NCBI RefSeq assembly: GCF_000815225.1
Contig: NZ_CP010427.1
Location: 1 to 64,000, forward strand
DNA from: Allofrancisella guangzhouensis
Lineage (GTDB): Bacteria; Pseudomonadota; Gammaproteobacteria; Francisellales; Francisellaceae
Direction of reading: 5' to 3'
Length of the DNA stretch: 64,000 bases
Positions 16,639 to 26,261 of the stretch are shown here, one piece after another; the first letter of the stretch is position 1, and every line of letters starts with the position of its first letter. A model generated the notes under the pieces. That model worked only from the letters and a program-made list of their open reading frames with translations. It had not been told where the DNA came from and made no database searches. Position numbers and translations under genes: made by a program.

Positions 16639-18012
16639 ATGGCAAAACACAAAACTATTTTTATTTGTCAAGAATGTGGAGCAACAGCTTCACGCTGGCA
16701 AGGTCAGTGCCATAGTTGTAATCAGTGGAATACCTTTATAGAGGAAATACAAGCAGATACTAAAAAGCCTGCTAAGTCACGTATAGGATTTGCTGGTAGT
16801 GTTTCTAAAGCAACCTACTTAGCTGACATAATAGGCAAAGAGCACACACGTACTTCAACTTATATCCAAGAGTTTGACCGAGTGCTTGGAGGAGGCATTG
16901 TAAAAGGATCTGTAACTCTAGTAGGTGGCGATCCTGGGATCGGAAAATCTTCAATATTACTTCAGATAATGGCCTTTTTGTCTCTAAAAAAGAAAGTCCT
17001 ATATGTAAGTGGTGAGGAATCTCTAGAGCAAATAGCTCTACGTGCTGAAAGACTTGATTTACCTAAAGATAACCTTTTGGTAATGTGTGAGACAAACATT
17101 GAAACAATAGCAGATTATATTATTAAAAATAAACCTGAGGTTATTGTTATTGATTCTATTCAAACAATCTATAATCCAGAGTTACAGTCCATGGTTGGTG
17201 GAGTATCTCAAGTCCGTGAATCTACAGCATACATAACTCAAGTTGCCAAGCAACATGATATCTCAGTATTTCTAGTAGGTCATGTTACCAAATCAGGAGA
17301 TGTTGCTGGGCCTAGAGTTTTAGAACATATAGTTGATGCTGTAATATTTATCGAATCTCAAGATAATGGTAGATATCGCCTAATGCGTACTCTCAAAAAT
17401 AGGTTTGGTGCTGTTAATGAGATTGGCGTATTTGCAATGACTGATAAAGGTATGAAAGAAGTTAAAAATCCATCCGCTATCTTTCTTAACAACGGTCGCA
17501 CGAACTTAATAGGAAGTGTTATAGTTTCAGTTTGGGAAGGTACAAGACCGCTATTAGTAGAGCTACAATCTCTCGTTGTTGACAAGAATATAAACCAACC
17601 GCCCAAAAGACTATGTGTAGGAATTGACAATAATAGATTAGCTATGATTTTAGCTATCATACAAAGGTACATGCACATTGATTTATATGATAAAGATGTA
17701 TTTTTAAATGTTGTTGGTGGTATAAAAATTACAGAAACAAGTATAGATCTAGCGCTTATCTCAATAATTTACTCTAGTATAAAAGAGTTAGAGATACCAC
17801 ATAATATGTTGATCATGGGGGAAGTAGGTTTATCTGGTGAGATACGCCCCATACCATACGGTGTTGAAAGGATAAACGAAGCTAAGAAGCATGGTTTCAA
17901 AAAAATAATTGTCCCGAAGGCCAATATTTCAAAACTAGTAAAAAATGATAATATAGAGCTAATAAGTATAACCAACCTTAACCAGCTTAAGGACATAATT
18001 ACAGGTAATTAA
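16639..18012 (+). CDS. radA: DNA repair protein RadA (branch migration)
   Basis: A 457-residue RadA/Sms. It begins with the C4 zinc finger CQECGATASRWQGQCHSC and has a RecA-like ATPase with Walker A GGDPGIGKSS. Further marks are YVSGEES, the Walker B VIVIDSIQT and the RadA-specific KNRFG motif (LKNRFGAVNEIGVF). The C-terminus is a Lon-like domain (GEVGLSGEIRPIPYG). It processes recombination intermediates and, in naturally transformable bacteria, helps spread of incoming DNA. dprA is also in the window. Length matches E. coli RadA (460). Confidence 0.97.
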   Translation: MAKHKTIFICQECGATASRWQGQCHSCNQWNTFIEEIQADTKKPAKSRIGFAGSVSKATYLADIIGKEHTRTSTYIQEFDRVLGGGIVKGSVTLVGGDPGIGKSSILLQIMAFLSLKKKVLYVSGEESLEQIALRAERLDLPKDNLLVMCETNIETIADYIIKNKPEVIVIDSIQTIYNPELQSMVGGVSQVRESTAYITQVAKQHDISVFLVGHVTKSGDVAGPRVLEHIVDAVIFIESQDNGRYRLMRTLKNRFGAVNEIGVFAMTDKGMKEVKNPSAIFLNNGRTNLIGSVIVSVWEGTRPLLVELQSLVVDKNINQPPKRLCVGIDNNRLAMILAIIQRYMHIDLYDKDVFLNVVGGIKITETSIDLALISIIYSSIKELEIPHNMLIMGEVGLSGEIRPIPYGVERINEAKKHGFKKIIVPKANISKLVKNDNIELISITNLNQLKDIITGN

Positions 18013-18013
18013 C

Positions 18014-18550
18014 ATGAGTTTTTTAGAAAGCCTTAACTTCTTAGATATTTTGATTATCATCTTAAGTTTGATATTAAGCCTATTTGCAGCTGTAAAGGGA
18101 CTATTTAAAAATATAGTTCTACTTATCCTTATGATTTTTGCTGTAATAATGGCGGGTATTTTAGCCCAAAAAATTCAGCAGAGTTATATTAATTCTATAG
18201 TTAGTGATCCTGGTACTTCTTATGTAGTGTCATTTATTTTAGTCCTTATTAGTGCATATCTTATAATATTTGGTGTCATGAAAGTTTTTATGAAAAACAA
18301 TAAGGAGAAAGAAACTTTATCAAATACACTATTTGCTTTTTTTATTGCTATTACTCGCTACAGCTTTATATTCGCAATAATTTGCTCTACTCTTAACTCC
18401 TTTGATTCAATAAAGGATAGTTCTCTGTGGGAAAATTCAGTTTTTGTACCAAAACTAGTAAAAGTTGGCGACTACGCTTTTAACACCAAAGTAAAAATGC
18501 AAGAAACAAATCTCAAAGACTATGTCCCCAAAGAAGTTGCCGGTGGTTAA
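18014..18550 (+). CDS. cvpA: CvpA family inner-membrane protein
   Basis: A 178-residue protein with four hydrophobic segments. The opening FLDILIIILSLILSLFAAVKGLFKN matches the CvpA family (DxxxxxxxxxxxxxxGxxKG-like). In E. coli, cvpA is needed for colicin V export and lies beside purF. It starts two bases after the radA stop. The C-terminus ends KDYVPKEVAGG and overlaps the convergent gpsA stop by four bases. Confidence 0.85.
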   Translation: MSFLESLNFLDILIIILSLILSLFAAVKGLFKNIVLLILMIFAVIMAGILAQKIQQSYINSIVSDPGTSYVVSFILVLISAYLIIFGVMKVFMKNNKEKETLSNTLFAFFIAITRYSFIFAIICSTLNSFDSIKDSSLWENSVFVPKLVKVGDYAFNTKVKMQETNLKDYVPKEVAGG

Positions 18551-19548
18551 CTCTCATCCTTAAGCTCACGCTGCAAAAGTTGTTTAACTATATCTTTTGG
18601 CTCTGCCGATTCGTATAGTACTTTATAAACAGCAAAAACTAATGGCATATCAACATCATGCTTCTTCGCTAAGTTATAAACTGCTTGAGCTGTAAAATAC
18701 CCTTCCACTACATTATTAACCATCTTTAAAGACTCATCAATAGAATAACCCTGACCAACATATAATCCAAATCTACGATTTCGTGACTGGTTATCTGAAC
18801 AAGTCAATAATAAATCACCTAAACAACTTAAACCAATAAAAGTCTCTGACTCAGCACCTAACTTAAGCCCTAGTTTTTTGATCTCAGCTAATCCTCTTGT
18901 TATAAGAGCAGCATGAGCATTTATTCCAAGATTCATCCCTGCAGCTATCCCTGCAGCAATTGCTAAAACATTCTTAACTGCTCCACCAATTTGAGCCCCT
19001 ACAATGTCTGTTGTAGTATAGCATCTAAAATTTTCGTTACTAAAAAGCCGCTGGATCTTTTTTGCATACTCAATATCTTTTGATGCTACAACTACAGCTG
19101 TTGGGAGTTTTTGAGCAACTTCTTTGGCAAAGCTTGGACCTGTAATCAAAGCAAATTTTGTATCTGGTAATATTCCTATAGCTATTTCATCAAGTAATGC
19201 ATAACTGTTATGACAAAACCCCTTCGTAGCACTTATTATTCCTTGCCTAGGTAATATATATTTTTTTAATTCAACAAGTATATTTTTAAATCCAGAACTT
19301 GGCGTTGCTACTAATATTTGGTCAAAATCAGCTATACTATCGTGCCAATTAGAAATAGCTGTAAGATTGTTGGGGAATTTTTCAATATCTGACAAATACT
19401 TAATGTTATTATTCTTTTTCAGCATTTCTTGGTTATGTGAGTCTCGCCATGAGCTAATCCTAACATTATGTCCTTTATATGCTAGTTGCAAAGCCAAAGC
19501 TGTGCCCCATGCTCCTGCTCCAAGTACGAGAATATTTTTACTACACAT
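18547..19548 (-). CDS. gpsA: Glycerol-3-phosphate dehydrogenase [NAD(P)+]
   Basis: A 333-residue enzyme that reduces dihydroxyacetone phosphate to sn-glycerol-3-phosphate for phospholipid synthesis. It opens with the Rossmann motif NILVLGAGAWGTALALQLA. It has VVATPSSGF-type and GFCHNSYALLDE segments, the catalytic-Lys region GAVKNVLAIAAGIAAGM, and GLGDLLLT-like SCLGDLLLTC. Length is typical (about 335). It is monocistronic, with a 316 bp gap before the next plus-strand gene. Confidence 0.96.
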   Translation of the reverse strand: MCSKNILVLGAGAWGTALALQLAYKGHNVRISSWRDSHNQEMLKKNNNIKYLSDIEKFPNNLTAISNWHDSIADFDQILVATPSSGFKNILVELKKYILPRQGIISATKGFCHNSYALLDEIAIGILPDTKFALITGPSFAKEVAQKLPTAVVVASKDIEYAKKIQRLFSNENFRCYTTTDIVGAQIGGAVKNVLAIAAGIAAGMNLGINAHAALITRGLAEIKKLGLKLGAESETFIGLSCLGDLLLTCSDNQSRNRRFGLYVGQGYSIDESLKMVNNVVEGYFTAQAVYNLAKKHDVDMPLVFAVYKVLYESAEPKDIVKQLLQRELKDES

Positions 19549-19805
19549 AAACCAATATCATAATACTATTAAAGTTATCTTCTACTATATTCTATAGTTA
19601 ATAAAGAGTAAACACTTATAAACCATCATTTTTGAACGAATTAGTGAAGCAGTTGTAACAGTAGTTCATATGCATAACTAAAACTCACGGCTAATACAAA
19701 AACCAGCAAAACTGATATTTTCTTAGCCTTAACTAAGGTCTCTATATTTTAAGTGAAAGCATTTTAACACTATTTAAAAGAGTAATGATAAAAATACTAA
19801 AACAA

Positions 19806-19834
19806 TTGAAAATAATTAATTTTATAGGTATTAT
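19806..19834 (+). promoter_or_regulatory. Promoter of the arsR-type/ATPase pair
   Basis: TTGAAA (19806-19811) and TATTAT (19829-19834) are separated by 17 bp, a close sigma-70 match. The -10 box overlaps the left arm of the operator palindrome at 19832-19853, so repressor binding would block transcription directly. Confidence 0.7.
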
Positions 19835-19853
19835 TTCGTCATTTAGCGAAATA
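19832..19853. promoter_or_regulatory. Likely ArsR/SmtB-type operator
   Basis: A perfect 7 bp inverted repeat TATTTCG/CGAAATA separated by 8 bp lies 12 bases before the regulator's ATG and overlaps its -10 box. Position and symmetry suit autoregulation by the adjacent ArsR-family protein. Confidence 0.65.
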
Positions 19854-19864
19854 TAGATTTAAAA

Positions 19865-20230
19865 ATGAAATTAGCAGATATTGTAGATTTCCAAAAAGCT
19901 TTAAGTGATGAAACACGAATTCGAATCTTAATGGTAATATACCAACATGAATTATGTCTCTGTCATTTAGCACATATTTTTAAACTTGCTAACTCAACTC
20001 TATCTAAACATTTAGATATTCTTAGACGTAATGGATTTATTCACAAACGAAAACAAGGAAGGTTTCATTATTTTTATTTTAACTCTATTTACAAAGAGCA
20101 ATTAAATTGGCTATTTCAAACACTTTCTGATGATAAAACTATTCAGAATGATCAAAAAGTTATCAACCAAATGATAAAAGAAAAGCTTGAGCACCTACCT
20201 GAAATACATGCAAAGGAGAACTTATTATGA
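19865..20230 (+). CDS. ArsR/SmtB-family metal-sensing repressor
   Basis: A 121-residue winged-helix regulator: LSDETRIRILMVIYQHELCLCHLAHIF, then the recognition helix NSTLSKHLDILRRNGFIHKRKQGRFHYFYF. The ELCLCHL sequence at the start of the alpha-3 region places two Cys where ArsR and CadC carry their thiol metal site. It probably senses a soft or borderline metal (Cd, Pb, Zn or As) and releases the operator when metal is bound. Its stop overlaps the start of the P-type ATPase by four bases (ATGA), so the pair is an operon. Confidence 0.85.
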   Translation: MKLADIVDFQKALSDETRIRILMVIYQHELCLCHLAHIFKLANSTLSKHLDILRRNGFIHKRKQGRFHYFYFNSIYKEQLNWLFQTLSDDKTIQNDQKVINQMIKEKLEHLPEIHAKENLL

Positions 20231-22398
20231 CAGATAGTAATCAATATTTAAAATTTAAAATATATGGCTTAGACTGTATCGAAGAAGTAAATATCATCAA
20301 AAAAACTCTAAATAAAAAAATACCAGAAGAAAATATGGAATTTGATTTACTTAATAGCAAACTTTCAATAAACCAACAAGATATTTCTTCAAAAGAAATT
20401 ATCTCTTTGATTAAAAAATCTGGTTTAAACGCTACAGTTTGGGATAAACATGTATCAAATGGTCAGAAACCTAATTTCTTAAGTAAATATCTACGTTTAA
20501 TCACAACATCAATCTGTGGAACTTTGATTGCTTTTGCGTATTTTTTTCATGCTATTGACCATGGATTTATACATGCATTTATAGGTAATGAAAATGGTTC
20601 TACTGAAATATTTCTTTTTATACCCCAGGTTAGCTACTTACTAGCTATAGTATTTGGTAGTTGGTTTGTTTTTCCAAAAGCAATATCTTCTATAAAACGT
20701 CTTGATGCTGATATGAATCTACTTATGGTAATAGCTATAGTGTGTGCTATTATTATTGGTCAACTTTTTGAAGCTGCTGTTGTAAGTTTTTTGTTTGCAC
20801 TTTCTCTTCTACTTGAATCATGGAGCGTTGGTAATGCTCGTTCAGCAATAACTAAGCTTATGAATTTAACACCTGATACTGCGCTTGTTTATTGCTGCAG
20901 TGACAAGCAATTTGAAGAAAAACCTATAGCAGAAATCAATATAGGCAAAAGAGTGCTTATAAAACCAGGTCAAAAAGTTGCTCTTGATGGAGTTATTATT
21001 AAAGGTAGTAGCTTTATAAATCAAGCTCCAATAACTGGTGAATCGATCCCTGTAGAAAAACAAATTGGAGATGAGGTTTTTGCTGGTAGTATAAATGGAA
21101 ACTCTGCTATTGAGATAAAAACGACAAAAACAGCTGATAACTCATCAATAGCAAAAATTATTCAGGCTGTAGAACACGCGCAATCAAAACGTTCAAAAGC
21201 AGAAAAATGGGTCGATAAATTTGCAAGAGTCTATACTCCAAGCATGATACTACTTGCTTTGATAATTGCTATATTTCCGCCGTTATTTTTGGCTAAGCCT
21301 TGGGTTAATTGGATATACCAGGCTTTAGTTATTCTTGTAATAGCTTGCCCTTGTGCACTAGTAATAGCAACGCCAATATCGATAGTCTCTAGTTTAGCAA
21401 AAGCAGCCCAAAATGGTGTCTTAATTAAAGGAGGTAGTTTCATTGAAACTCCTGCAAAACTTAAAGCTATTGCTTTTGATAAGACAGGCACTTTAACTCA
21501 AGGACAACCAGTAGTAAAAGAAATTATAACTAATAATAGCCTCTCAGAAGAGCAATTAATAACTATAGCTGCTAGCTTAGAAAAAACAGTTGATCATCCT
21601 ATTTCTAAAGCAATCATTAATTATGCTAATCAAAACAATATAAAAATTGAAGAGGCTATAAACACTAAAGTTATTGGAGGTAAAGGTATTATAGGAGAAA
21701 TTGAAGATTCTTACTTCTGGCTTGGTAGCCATGCTTTTGCTCATGAAAAACAACTCTGCGAAAATAACTCTCTACATGACCAAGCAACAATACTTGGAAA
21801 TAATGGTTTTTCATTAATATTTGTAGGTAACCATCAAGAAGTAATTGGTGCTATTGCTATACAAGATGGTATAAAAAATAATATTAATGATTCCTTAAAG
21901 CAGCTTAAAGCATTAGGGATTGAGCAAACTGTAATGCTTACAGGTGACAATAAAGGCACTGCAAGAGCTATTGCAGTGCAAGCAGGAATCGATAATTTTT
22001 ATGCTGAGCTTTTACCTGAAGATAAAGTAACTAAAATTGAAGAACTTGTTAATAAATATAAAAATGTTGCAATGATTGGTGATGGTATAAATGATGCCCC
22101 AGCCCTTGCTAGATCTAATCTAGGTATTGCTATGGGAGCTATTGGTAATGATGTTGCAATAGAAACTGCAGATATTGCACTAATGTCTGACGATATCAGT
22201 AAGCTACCATGGTTAATCAAGCACTCACGAAAAACTCTAAATATAATAAAACAAAATATAACCTTTTCTATAGCTATAAAAGCTATTTTTATATCATTAG
22301 CTATTGCTGATTTAGCCACCCTATGGATGGCGATCGCAGCAGATATGGGAGCAACTTTTATTGTTATAATAAATGCTTTAAGATTACTAAAATCCTAG
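20227..22398 (+). CDS. Heavy-metal P1B-type ATPase (Zn/Cd/Pb exporter)
   Basis: A 723-residue efflux pump. Residues 1-70 form a degenerate metal-binding domain with GLDCIEE, a Cys-x-x-Glu-Glu replacement for the usual CxxC. After N-terminal membrane helices come the actuator loop APITGESIPVEK, the transmembrane CPC (VIACPCALVIATP), the phosphorylated DKTGTLTQGQP, the His-Pro SLEKTVDHPISKA motif and GDGINDAPALA. The last helix has AADMGA, the D.G element typical of P1B-2 (Zn/Cd/Pb) pumps. The CxxEE site and the DxG both favour Zn2+ over Cu+. It is co-transcribed with the ArsR-type repressor. Confidence 0.92.
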   Translation: MTDSNQYLKFKIYGLDCIEEVNIIKKTLNKKIPEENMEFDLLNSKLSINQQDISSKEIISLIKKSGLNATVWDKHVSNGQKPNFLSKYLRLITTSICGTLIAFAYFFHAIDHGFIHAFIGNENGSTEIFLFIPQVSYLLAIVFGSWFVFPKAISSIKRLDADMNLLMVIAIVCAIIIGQLFEAAVVSFLFALSLLLESWSVGNARSAITKLMNLTPDTALVYCCSDKQFEEKPIAEINIGKRVLIKPGQKVALDGVIIKGSSFINQAPITGESIPVEKQIGDEVFAGSINGNSAIEIKTTKTADNSSIAKIIQAVEHAQSKRSKAEKWVDKFARVYTPSMILLALIIAIFPPLFLAKPWVNWIYQALVILVIACPCALVIATPISIVSSLAKAAQNGVLIKGGSFIETPAKLKAIAFDKTGTLTQGQPVVKEIITNNSLSEEQLITIAASLEKTVDHPISKAIINYANQNNIKIEEAINTKVIGGKGIIGEIEDSYFWLGSHAFAHEKQLCENNSLHDQATILGNNGFSLIFVGNHQEVIGAIAIQDGIKNNINDSLKQLKALGIEQTVMLTGDNKGTARAIAVQAGIDNFYAELLPEDKVTKIEELVNKYKNVAMIGDGINDAPALARSNLGIAMGAIGNDVAIETADIALMSDDISKLPWLIKHSRKTLNIIKQNITFSIAIKAIFISLAIADLATLWMAIAADMGATFIVIINALRLLKS

Positions 22399-22421
22399 TT
22401 ACAAACTTTTATAGAGCAGAT

Positions 22422-23309
22422 ATGCGAATTACATTAAAACAACTGCGAGTTTTTGTCAATACTGCAAAAACCGAATCAATAAGTATTGGTGCTGAAAAAT
22501 GCTTTATCTCACAAGCAGCTGCTAGTATGTCGTTATCACAGCTTGAGAACATGCTTGGCATAACCCTATTTGATAGATTAGGTAAGCGCATGAAATTAAA
22601 CTCTAATGGGCAAGCTCTCCTAACCCAAGCTGTACAGATCATTGATAGAGTTTCAGAATTAGAATCCTTTACTTGCGAAGGTAAGCCTTTAACAGGCAAG
22701 ATCACCATCGGAGCTAGTACGACAATAGCAAACTATATACTACCGAAATATATCGCACAATTTAGAAACCTCTATCCTAATATAGATATAGAATTAATTT
22801 GTGATAACACTAAAGAAATAATACACACAGTTGAAACGCTAACCTGCGATGTTGGTTTTATTGAGGGAGAATGTAGTAGTAATCATATAAACTCAACCGT
22901 CTGGAAAGAAGATAATTTAGTAATCATATCCAATAAAAATCATCCTTTAGTAAATAAAAAAGACCTAAAGATAGCAGATCTACTTAAATATAATTGGGTC
23001 ACAAGAGAGCAAGGTTCTGGAACTTTTGAGGTATTCTCTAGAGCGACCAAAGATTATTTGCCGCAATTGAAAAAAGAAATTTCTTTTAACAACACAGAAG
23101 CTATAAAACTATATATCTCTAATAGCCAATGTCTAACCTATTTATCTCAAACTATTGTAGAACAAGCTTGGAATACTGCGCAGTATCAAATTTTAGATGT
23201 TAAGGATTTAAATTTGAAGAGAAATTTTTATAAACTTCTACATAAAACAAAATACCATACAAAACTTGTGGGAACATTTTGTCAATTTCTTGAGAAAGAA
23301 AATATATAA
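22422..23309 (+). CDS. LysR-family transcriptional regulator
   Basis: A 295-residue LysR regulator starting MRITLKQLRVFVNTAKTESI. Its winged helix-turn-helix includes SQAAASMSLSQLENMLGITLFDR, and the effector domain begins about residue 90 (GKITIGASTTIANYILPKYI). The frame is open upstream to 22323, but that part overlaps the ATPase gene and does not resemble the family. The start at 22422 has AGAG upstream. The target gene is not evident; it lies between the metal pump and lemA-htpX, reading the same way. Confidence 0.9.
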   Translation: MRITLKQLRVFVNTAKTESISIGAEKCFISQAAASMSLSQLENMLGITLFDRLGKRMKLNSNGQALLTQAVQIIDRVSELESFTCEGKPLTGKITIGASTTIANYILPKYIAQFRNLYPNIDIELICDNTKEIIHTVETLTCDVGFIEGECSSNHINSTVWKEDNLVIISNKNHPLVNKKDLKIADLLKYNWVTREQGSGTFEVFSRATKDYLPQLKKEISFNNTEAIKLYISNSQCLTYLSQTIVEQAWNTAQYQILDVKDLNLKRNFYKLLHKTKYHTKLVGTFCQFLEKENI

Positions 23310-23375
23310 AGCTTGAATTTTAATTAAAAAACATCATTATATCTATCAGACAATTAATAATTAGGAGACCGCTAA

Positions 23376-23951
23376 ATGTCATTAGGAGTAATACTACTTA
23401 TAATCATAGCAATAGTTGCTGTATATATTGTTATGACCTACAACAAGCTAATAGCTGAAATAGAAACAGTTAAAAATTCTGAAAAACAAATAGATGTACA
23501 ACTTGACCGTAGAGCTAAAGTTTTTGACTCTTTAGTTAATGTAGTTAAAAAATATATGGATTATGAGCAAACTACTCTAAAAGATATAGTAGCTTTACGA
23601 AGTAAAGCTAACTCAGCGAAACAACAAGGTGATACTAAAATAAGAATAGCAGCTGAAAACCAAATATCCGAACTTGCAAAAGGTATAAATGTTCAGTTTG
23701 AGAACTACCCTGAATTAAAATCAAACCAAAATGTAATCCAGCTTCAAGAGGAAATAACATCTACCGAGAATAAGCTAGCTTTTGCAAAACAGGCTTTGAA
23801 TGATTCTATAGAAAAATACAACGCCCATAAAAAATCTTTCTTTGCTGGTATAGTTGTAAGTCTATTTAAAAAGCTAAATGAGAACTTTATTTACTGGAAT
23901 ATTTCTGAAGAGAAAAAACAACAATTAGAAGATAGTAGAGTGGAACTATAA
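23376..23951 (+). CDS. lemA: LemA family protein
   Basis: A 191-residue LemA protein with a single N-terminal membrane helix (VILLIIIAIVAVYIVMTYNKL). A helical domain follows, with DVQLDRRAKVFDSLVNVVKKYMDYE and NQISELAKGINVQFENYPELKSN, both family marks. The C-terminal NAHKKSFFAGIVVSLFK corresponds to the YN..i..fP...va..f segment. LemA genes often pair with htpX, as here: htpX starts directly after the stop. An AGGAG ribosome-binding site precedes the ATG. Function is unclear, but the pairing suggests membrane quality control. Confidence 0.92.
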   Translation: MSLGVILLIIIAIVAVYIVMTYNKLIAEIETVKNSEKQIDVQLDRRAKVFDSLVNVVKKYMDYEQTTLKDIVALRSKANSAKQQGDTKIRIAAENQISELAKGINVQFENYPELKSNQNVIQLQEEITSTENKLAFAKQALNDSIEKYNAHKKSFFAGIVVSLFKKLNENFIYWNISEEKKQQLEDSRVEL

Positions 23952-25028
23952 ATGTCATCTACAGATAATCTACATTATGGCTCAGTAAACTGGCGTGAGG
24001 TTGTACGCAAAAATACTAGAAAAACATATCTAGTTATAGCTACTTTTTTAATGGTGTTTTTCCTACTTGGTATATTTGCAGATACAATATACAGATATAG
24101 TGAAATTGCAAATATCTACTATAAAACTTATGGCGTTAAGCTACCCATATCAAAAGTGTTTTGGGCTCTAGCAACCTTCCAACTAATCCCGTATGCCACT
24201 ATTATTATCTCTGGTATAGCAGTTATTTGGATATTTATAACCTTTAGTATATATGACAAAATTATGCTTTCTGGGACACAATATCAAGAAATCACAGCTA
24301 ACGACCAAAACCCCTTAGCACGTCGTGTTTATAATGTTGTCGAAGAAATGAAAGTTGCTGCTGGTATGAGGTACATGCCAAAAGTATTTCTTATAAATGC
24401 TGACTATATGAATGCTTTTGCTTCTGGATACTCTGAAAAATCAGCTATGGTTGCTATCACAACAAAGCTTGCCAATGCACTAAACCGTGATGAGCTACAA
24501 GCTGTGATGGCACATGAGCTAACCCATATCCGCAATCAAGATATAAAGCTGAACCTATTTACTATGGTTTTAGCAAATATGATGCTAATAATTATGGATT
24601 TCCTATTCTATTCGGTACTATTTTCAGGAAGCAATAACAACAGTAATAGCAATAATCGTAACAACAATGCTGCTGCATTTTTCATTATAATAATGATACT
24701 AAGATATGCCTTGCAAATATTCACCATATTTATGATGTTATTTTTAAGTCGTACAAGAGAGTATATGGCAGATGCTGGCGCGGTAGAGCTTATGAGAACC
24801 AACATGCCAATGGCTAATGCCTTGGTTAAAATAGCTAATGATAATAAAAGCCCAGAAACTCAATATAGCTATAAGCATACTAAAAATGAAAATCTACGCC
24901 GTGCCTCCTACATCTTTGATCCACTAAGTGCTGGGATCAATGGTGGTGATATGTCAGATTTATTTTCCACTCATCCTTCTATTGAGAAAAGATTAGCATC
25001 GATTGGTGTAAATAAAACCATAAGCTAG
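23952..25028 (+). CDS. htpX: HtpX-like M48 membrane zinc metalloprotease
   Basis: A 358-residue integral membrane protease with two N-terminal helices (about residues 28-50 and 75-100) and the zinc motif AHELTHIRNQ. Two further helices follow, then REYMADAGAVEL with the third zinc ligand Glu. HtpX degrades misfolded membrane proteins. An unusual Asn/Ser-rich run (residues about 219-235) interrupts the helix pair after the HEXXH. The protein is longer than E. coli HtpX (293). It is adjacent to lemA with no gap. M48B family assignment is secure; whether it is true HtpX or a close paralogue is less so. Confidence 0.92.
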   Translation: MSSTDNLHYGSVNWREVVRKNTRKTYLVIATFLMVFFLLGIFADTIYRYSEIANIYYKTYGVKLPISKVFWALATFQLIPYATIIISGIAVIWIFITFSIYDKIMLSGTQYQEITANDQNPLARRVYNVVEEMKVAAGMRYMPKVFLINADYMNAFASGYSEKSAMVAITTKLANALNRDELQAVMAHELTHIRNQDIKLNLFTMVLANMMLIIMDFLFYSVLFSGSNNNSNSNNRNNNAAAFFIIIMILRYALQIFTIFMMLFLSRTREYMADAGAVELMRTNMPMANALVKIANDNKSPETQYSYKHTKNENLRRASYIFDPLSAGINGGDMSDLFSTHPSIEKRLASIGVNKTIS

Positions 25029-25132
25029 CAATTATCAAATAAATATACTATAATCGATTAAAGTTAGGGTTATCATTACTCTAATTCTTGTAAACATTTC
25101 AGAGACTATTATTAAGCCTAAAAGAGAGATAA

Positions 25133-25453
25133 ATGTCAGAACAACAGCCACGTAAAAAATTGTCATTAGATAGAAAGACACTTACTACCAGCAGAACATC
25201 TAGTATTAACAATAATCTAAAGAATAAACTTCAAAATAAAAAAGAGAATAATATCTCAGTCTTCTTATTGAATGCTAATAAAGAATTATCTAACCTCTAC
25301 CAAGAAAGACTGAAGTTAGATGAACAAATAAAACAGATTGAGCAAAGACTTCTTTTCGCAAAAAGTGAGCCGTTACAAGATTTTTTGTTTGAATTGAAAA
25401 CTAAAGATTTTGAGCTACTTACTAAAATTAACTCTCATATAAATAATCTATAG
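25133..25453 (+). CDS. Small basic protein with predicted coiled coil, unknown
   Basis: A 106-residue protein that I do not recognise. The first half is polar and basic (KKLSLDRKTLTTSRTSS, NNNLKNKLQNKKENN). The second half is heptad-like (LNANKELSNLYQERLKLDEQIKQIEQRL) and likely forms a coiled coil. It has no signal peptide or membrane segment. AGAGAG precedes the ATG. It sits alone between htpX and the convergent rph, with 12 bp to the rph stop. The N-terminal pattern faintly recalls ProQ/FinO-type accessory proteins, but that is not a call. Confidence 0.6.
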   Translation: MSEQQPRKKLSLDRKTLTTSRTSSINNNLKNKLQNKKENNISVFLLNANKELSNLYQERLKLDEQIKQIEQRLLFAKSEPLQDFLFELKTKDFELLTKINSHINNL

Positions 25454-25464
25454 CTTTCCCTCAA

Positions 25465-26172
25465 CTAAAATACTGTATCAAAAATTTCTTGGATGCCTTT
25501 TTTAGCCAACCCAAGCATTTTAGCAAATTCCTCTTCGGAGAAGTGCTTACCTTCAGCGGTACCTTGTATTTCAATGATACCACCATTTGAGTTCATAACT
25601 ACATTCATATCTGTTTCGGCATTTGAATCTTCATCATAATCAAGATCTAGTACTGGCTCATTATTATAGATGCCTACCGAAATAGCTGCTATTTGAGAAA
25701 CCAAAGGATTAACATCTTCAGCTATCAATTTTTTTTGTTTCATATGATTAATAGCGTCTTTTATAGCTAATGATGCTCCTGTTATAGCTGCCGTACGCGT
25801 ACCTCCATCAGCCTGAATCACATCACAGTCAACCTTAATTGTATACTCACCAATAGTAGTTAAATCCACACTTGCTCGCAAAGCTCTACCTATCAAACGC
25901 TGAATCTCTTGGGTTCTGCCTGATTGTTTTCCTCTGACTGCTTCTCGATCCATCCTTGTATGAGTAGAACGTGGCAACATACCATATTCAGCAGTTAGCC
26001 ACCCTTCTTTTGAGTCTTTTTTAAATCCTGGTACTCCTTCTATTACTGATGCTGTACAAAGTACCTTCGTACCCCCAAATTCTATTAATACTGAGCCTTC
26101 AGCATGTTTTGTAAAATTATGAGTAACTTTAATAGTTCTCAATTGGTCACAGTTTCTGCCACTTGGACGCAT
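25465..26172 (-). CDS. rph: Ribonuclease PH
   Basis: A 235-residue phosphorolytic 3'-5' exoribonuclease that trims tRNA precursors. Marks are [43 protein letters not shown], the phosphate-binding Arg region GLMPRSTHTR-like ([17 protein letters not shown]), [13 protein letters not shown] and the [19 protein letters not shown] core. Length is typical (238 in E. coli). It is transcribed divergently from ubiC, with an 89 bp gap. Confidence 0.97.
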   Translation of the reverse strand: MRPSGRNCDQLRTIKVTHNFTKHAEGSVLIEFGGTKVLCTASVIEGVPGFKKDSKEGWLTAEYGMLPRSTHTRMDREAVRGKQSGRTQEIQRLIGRALRASVDLTTIGEYTIKVDCDVIQADGGTRTAAITGASLAIKDAINHMKQKKLIAEDVNPLVSQIAAISVGIYNNEPVLDLDYDEDSNAETDMNVVMNSNGGIIEIQGTAEGKHFSEEEFAKMLGLAKKGIQEIFDTVF

Positions 26173-26261
26173 TTTAAATCCTTTTGGTTAATTTCACACA
26201 TTTATAAGTGTATAATTATACAAACCAAAAATAAAATAAAAACCTCTAAAGTTTTAGATAT

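Larger units (their letters stand above)
19549..19864. other. 316 bp divergent intergenic region, gpsA / arsR-type
   Basis: No ORF or RNA gene was recognised. The right end contains the promoter and operator of the metal-resistance pair. The left end would contain the gpsA promoter, for which no strong match was found. Confidence 0.6.

Noticed and set aside
22323-22421. N-terminal extension of the LysR regulator
   Set aside because: It overlaps the ATPase gene out of frame; the LysR family start MRITLKQLRVF is at 22422.
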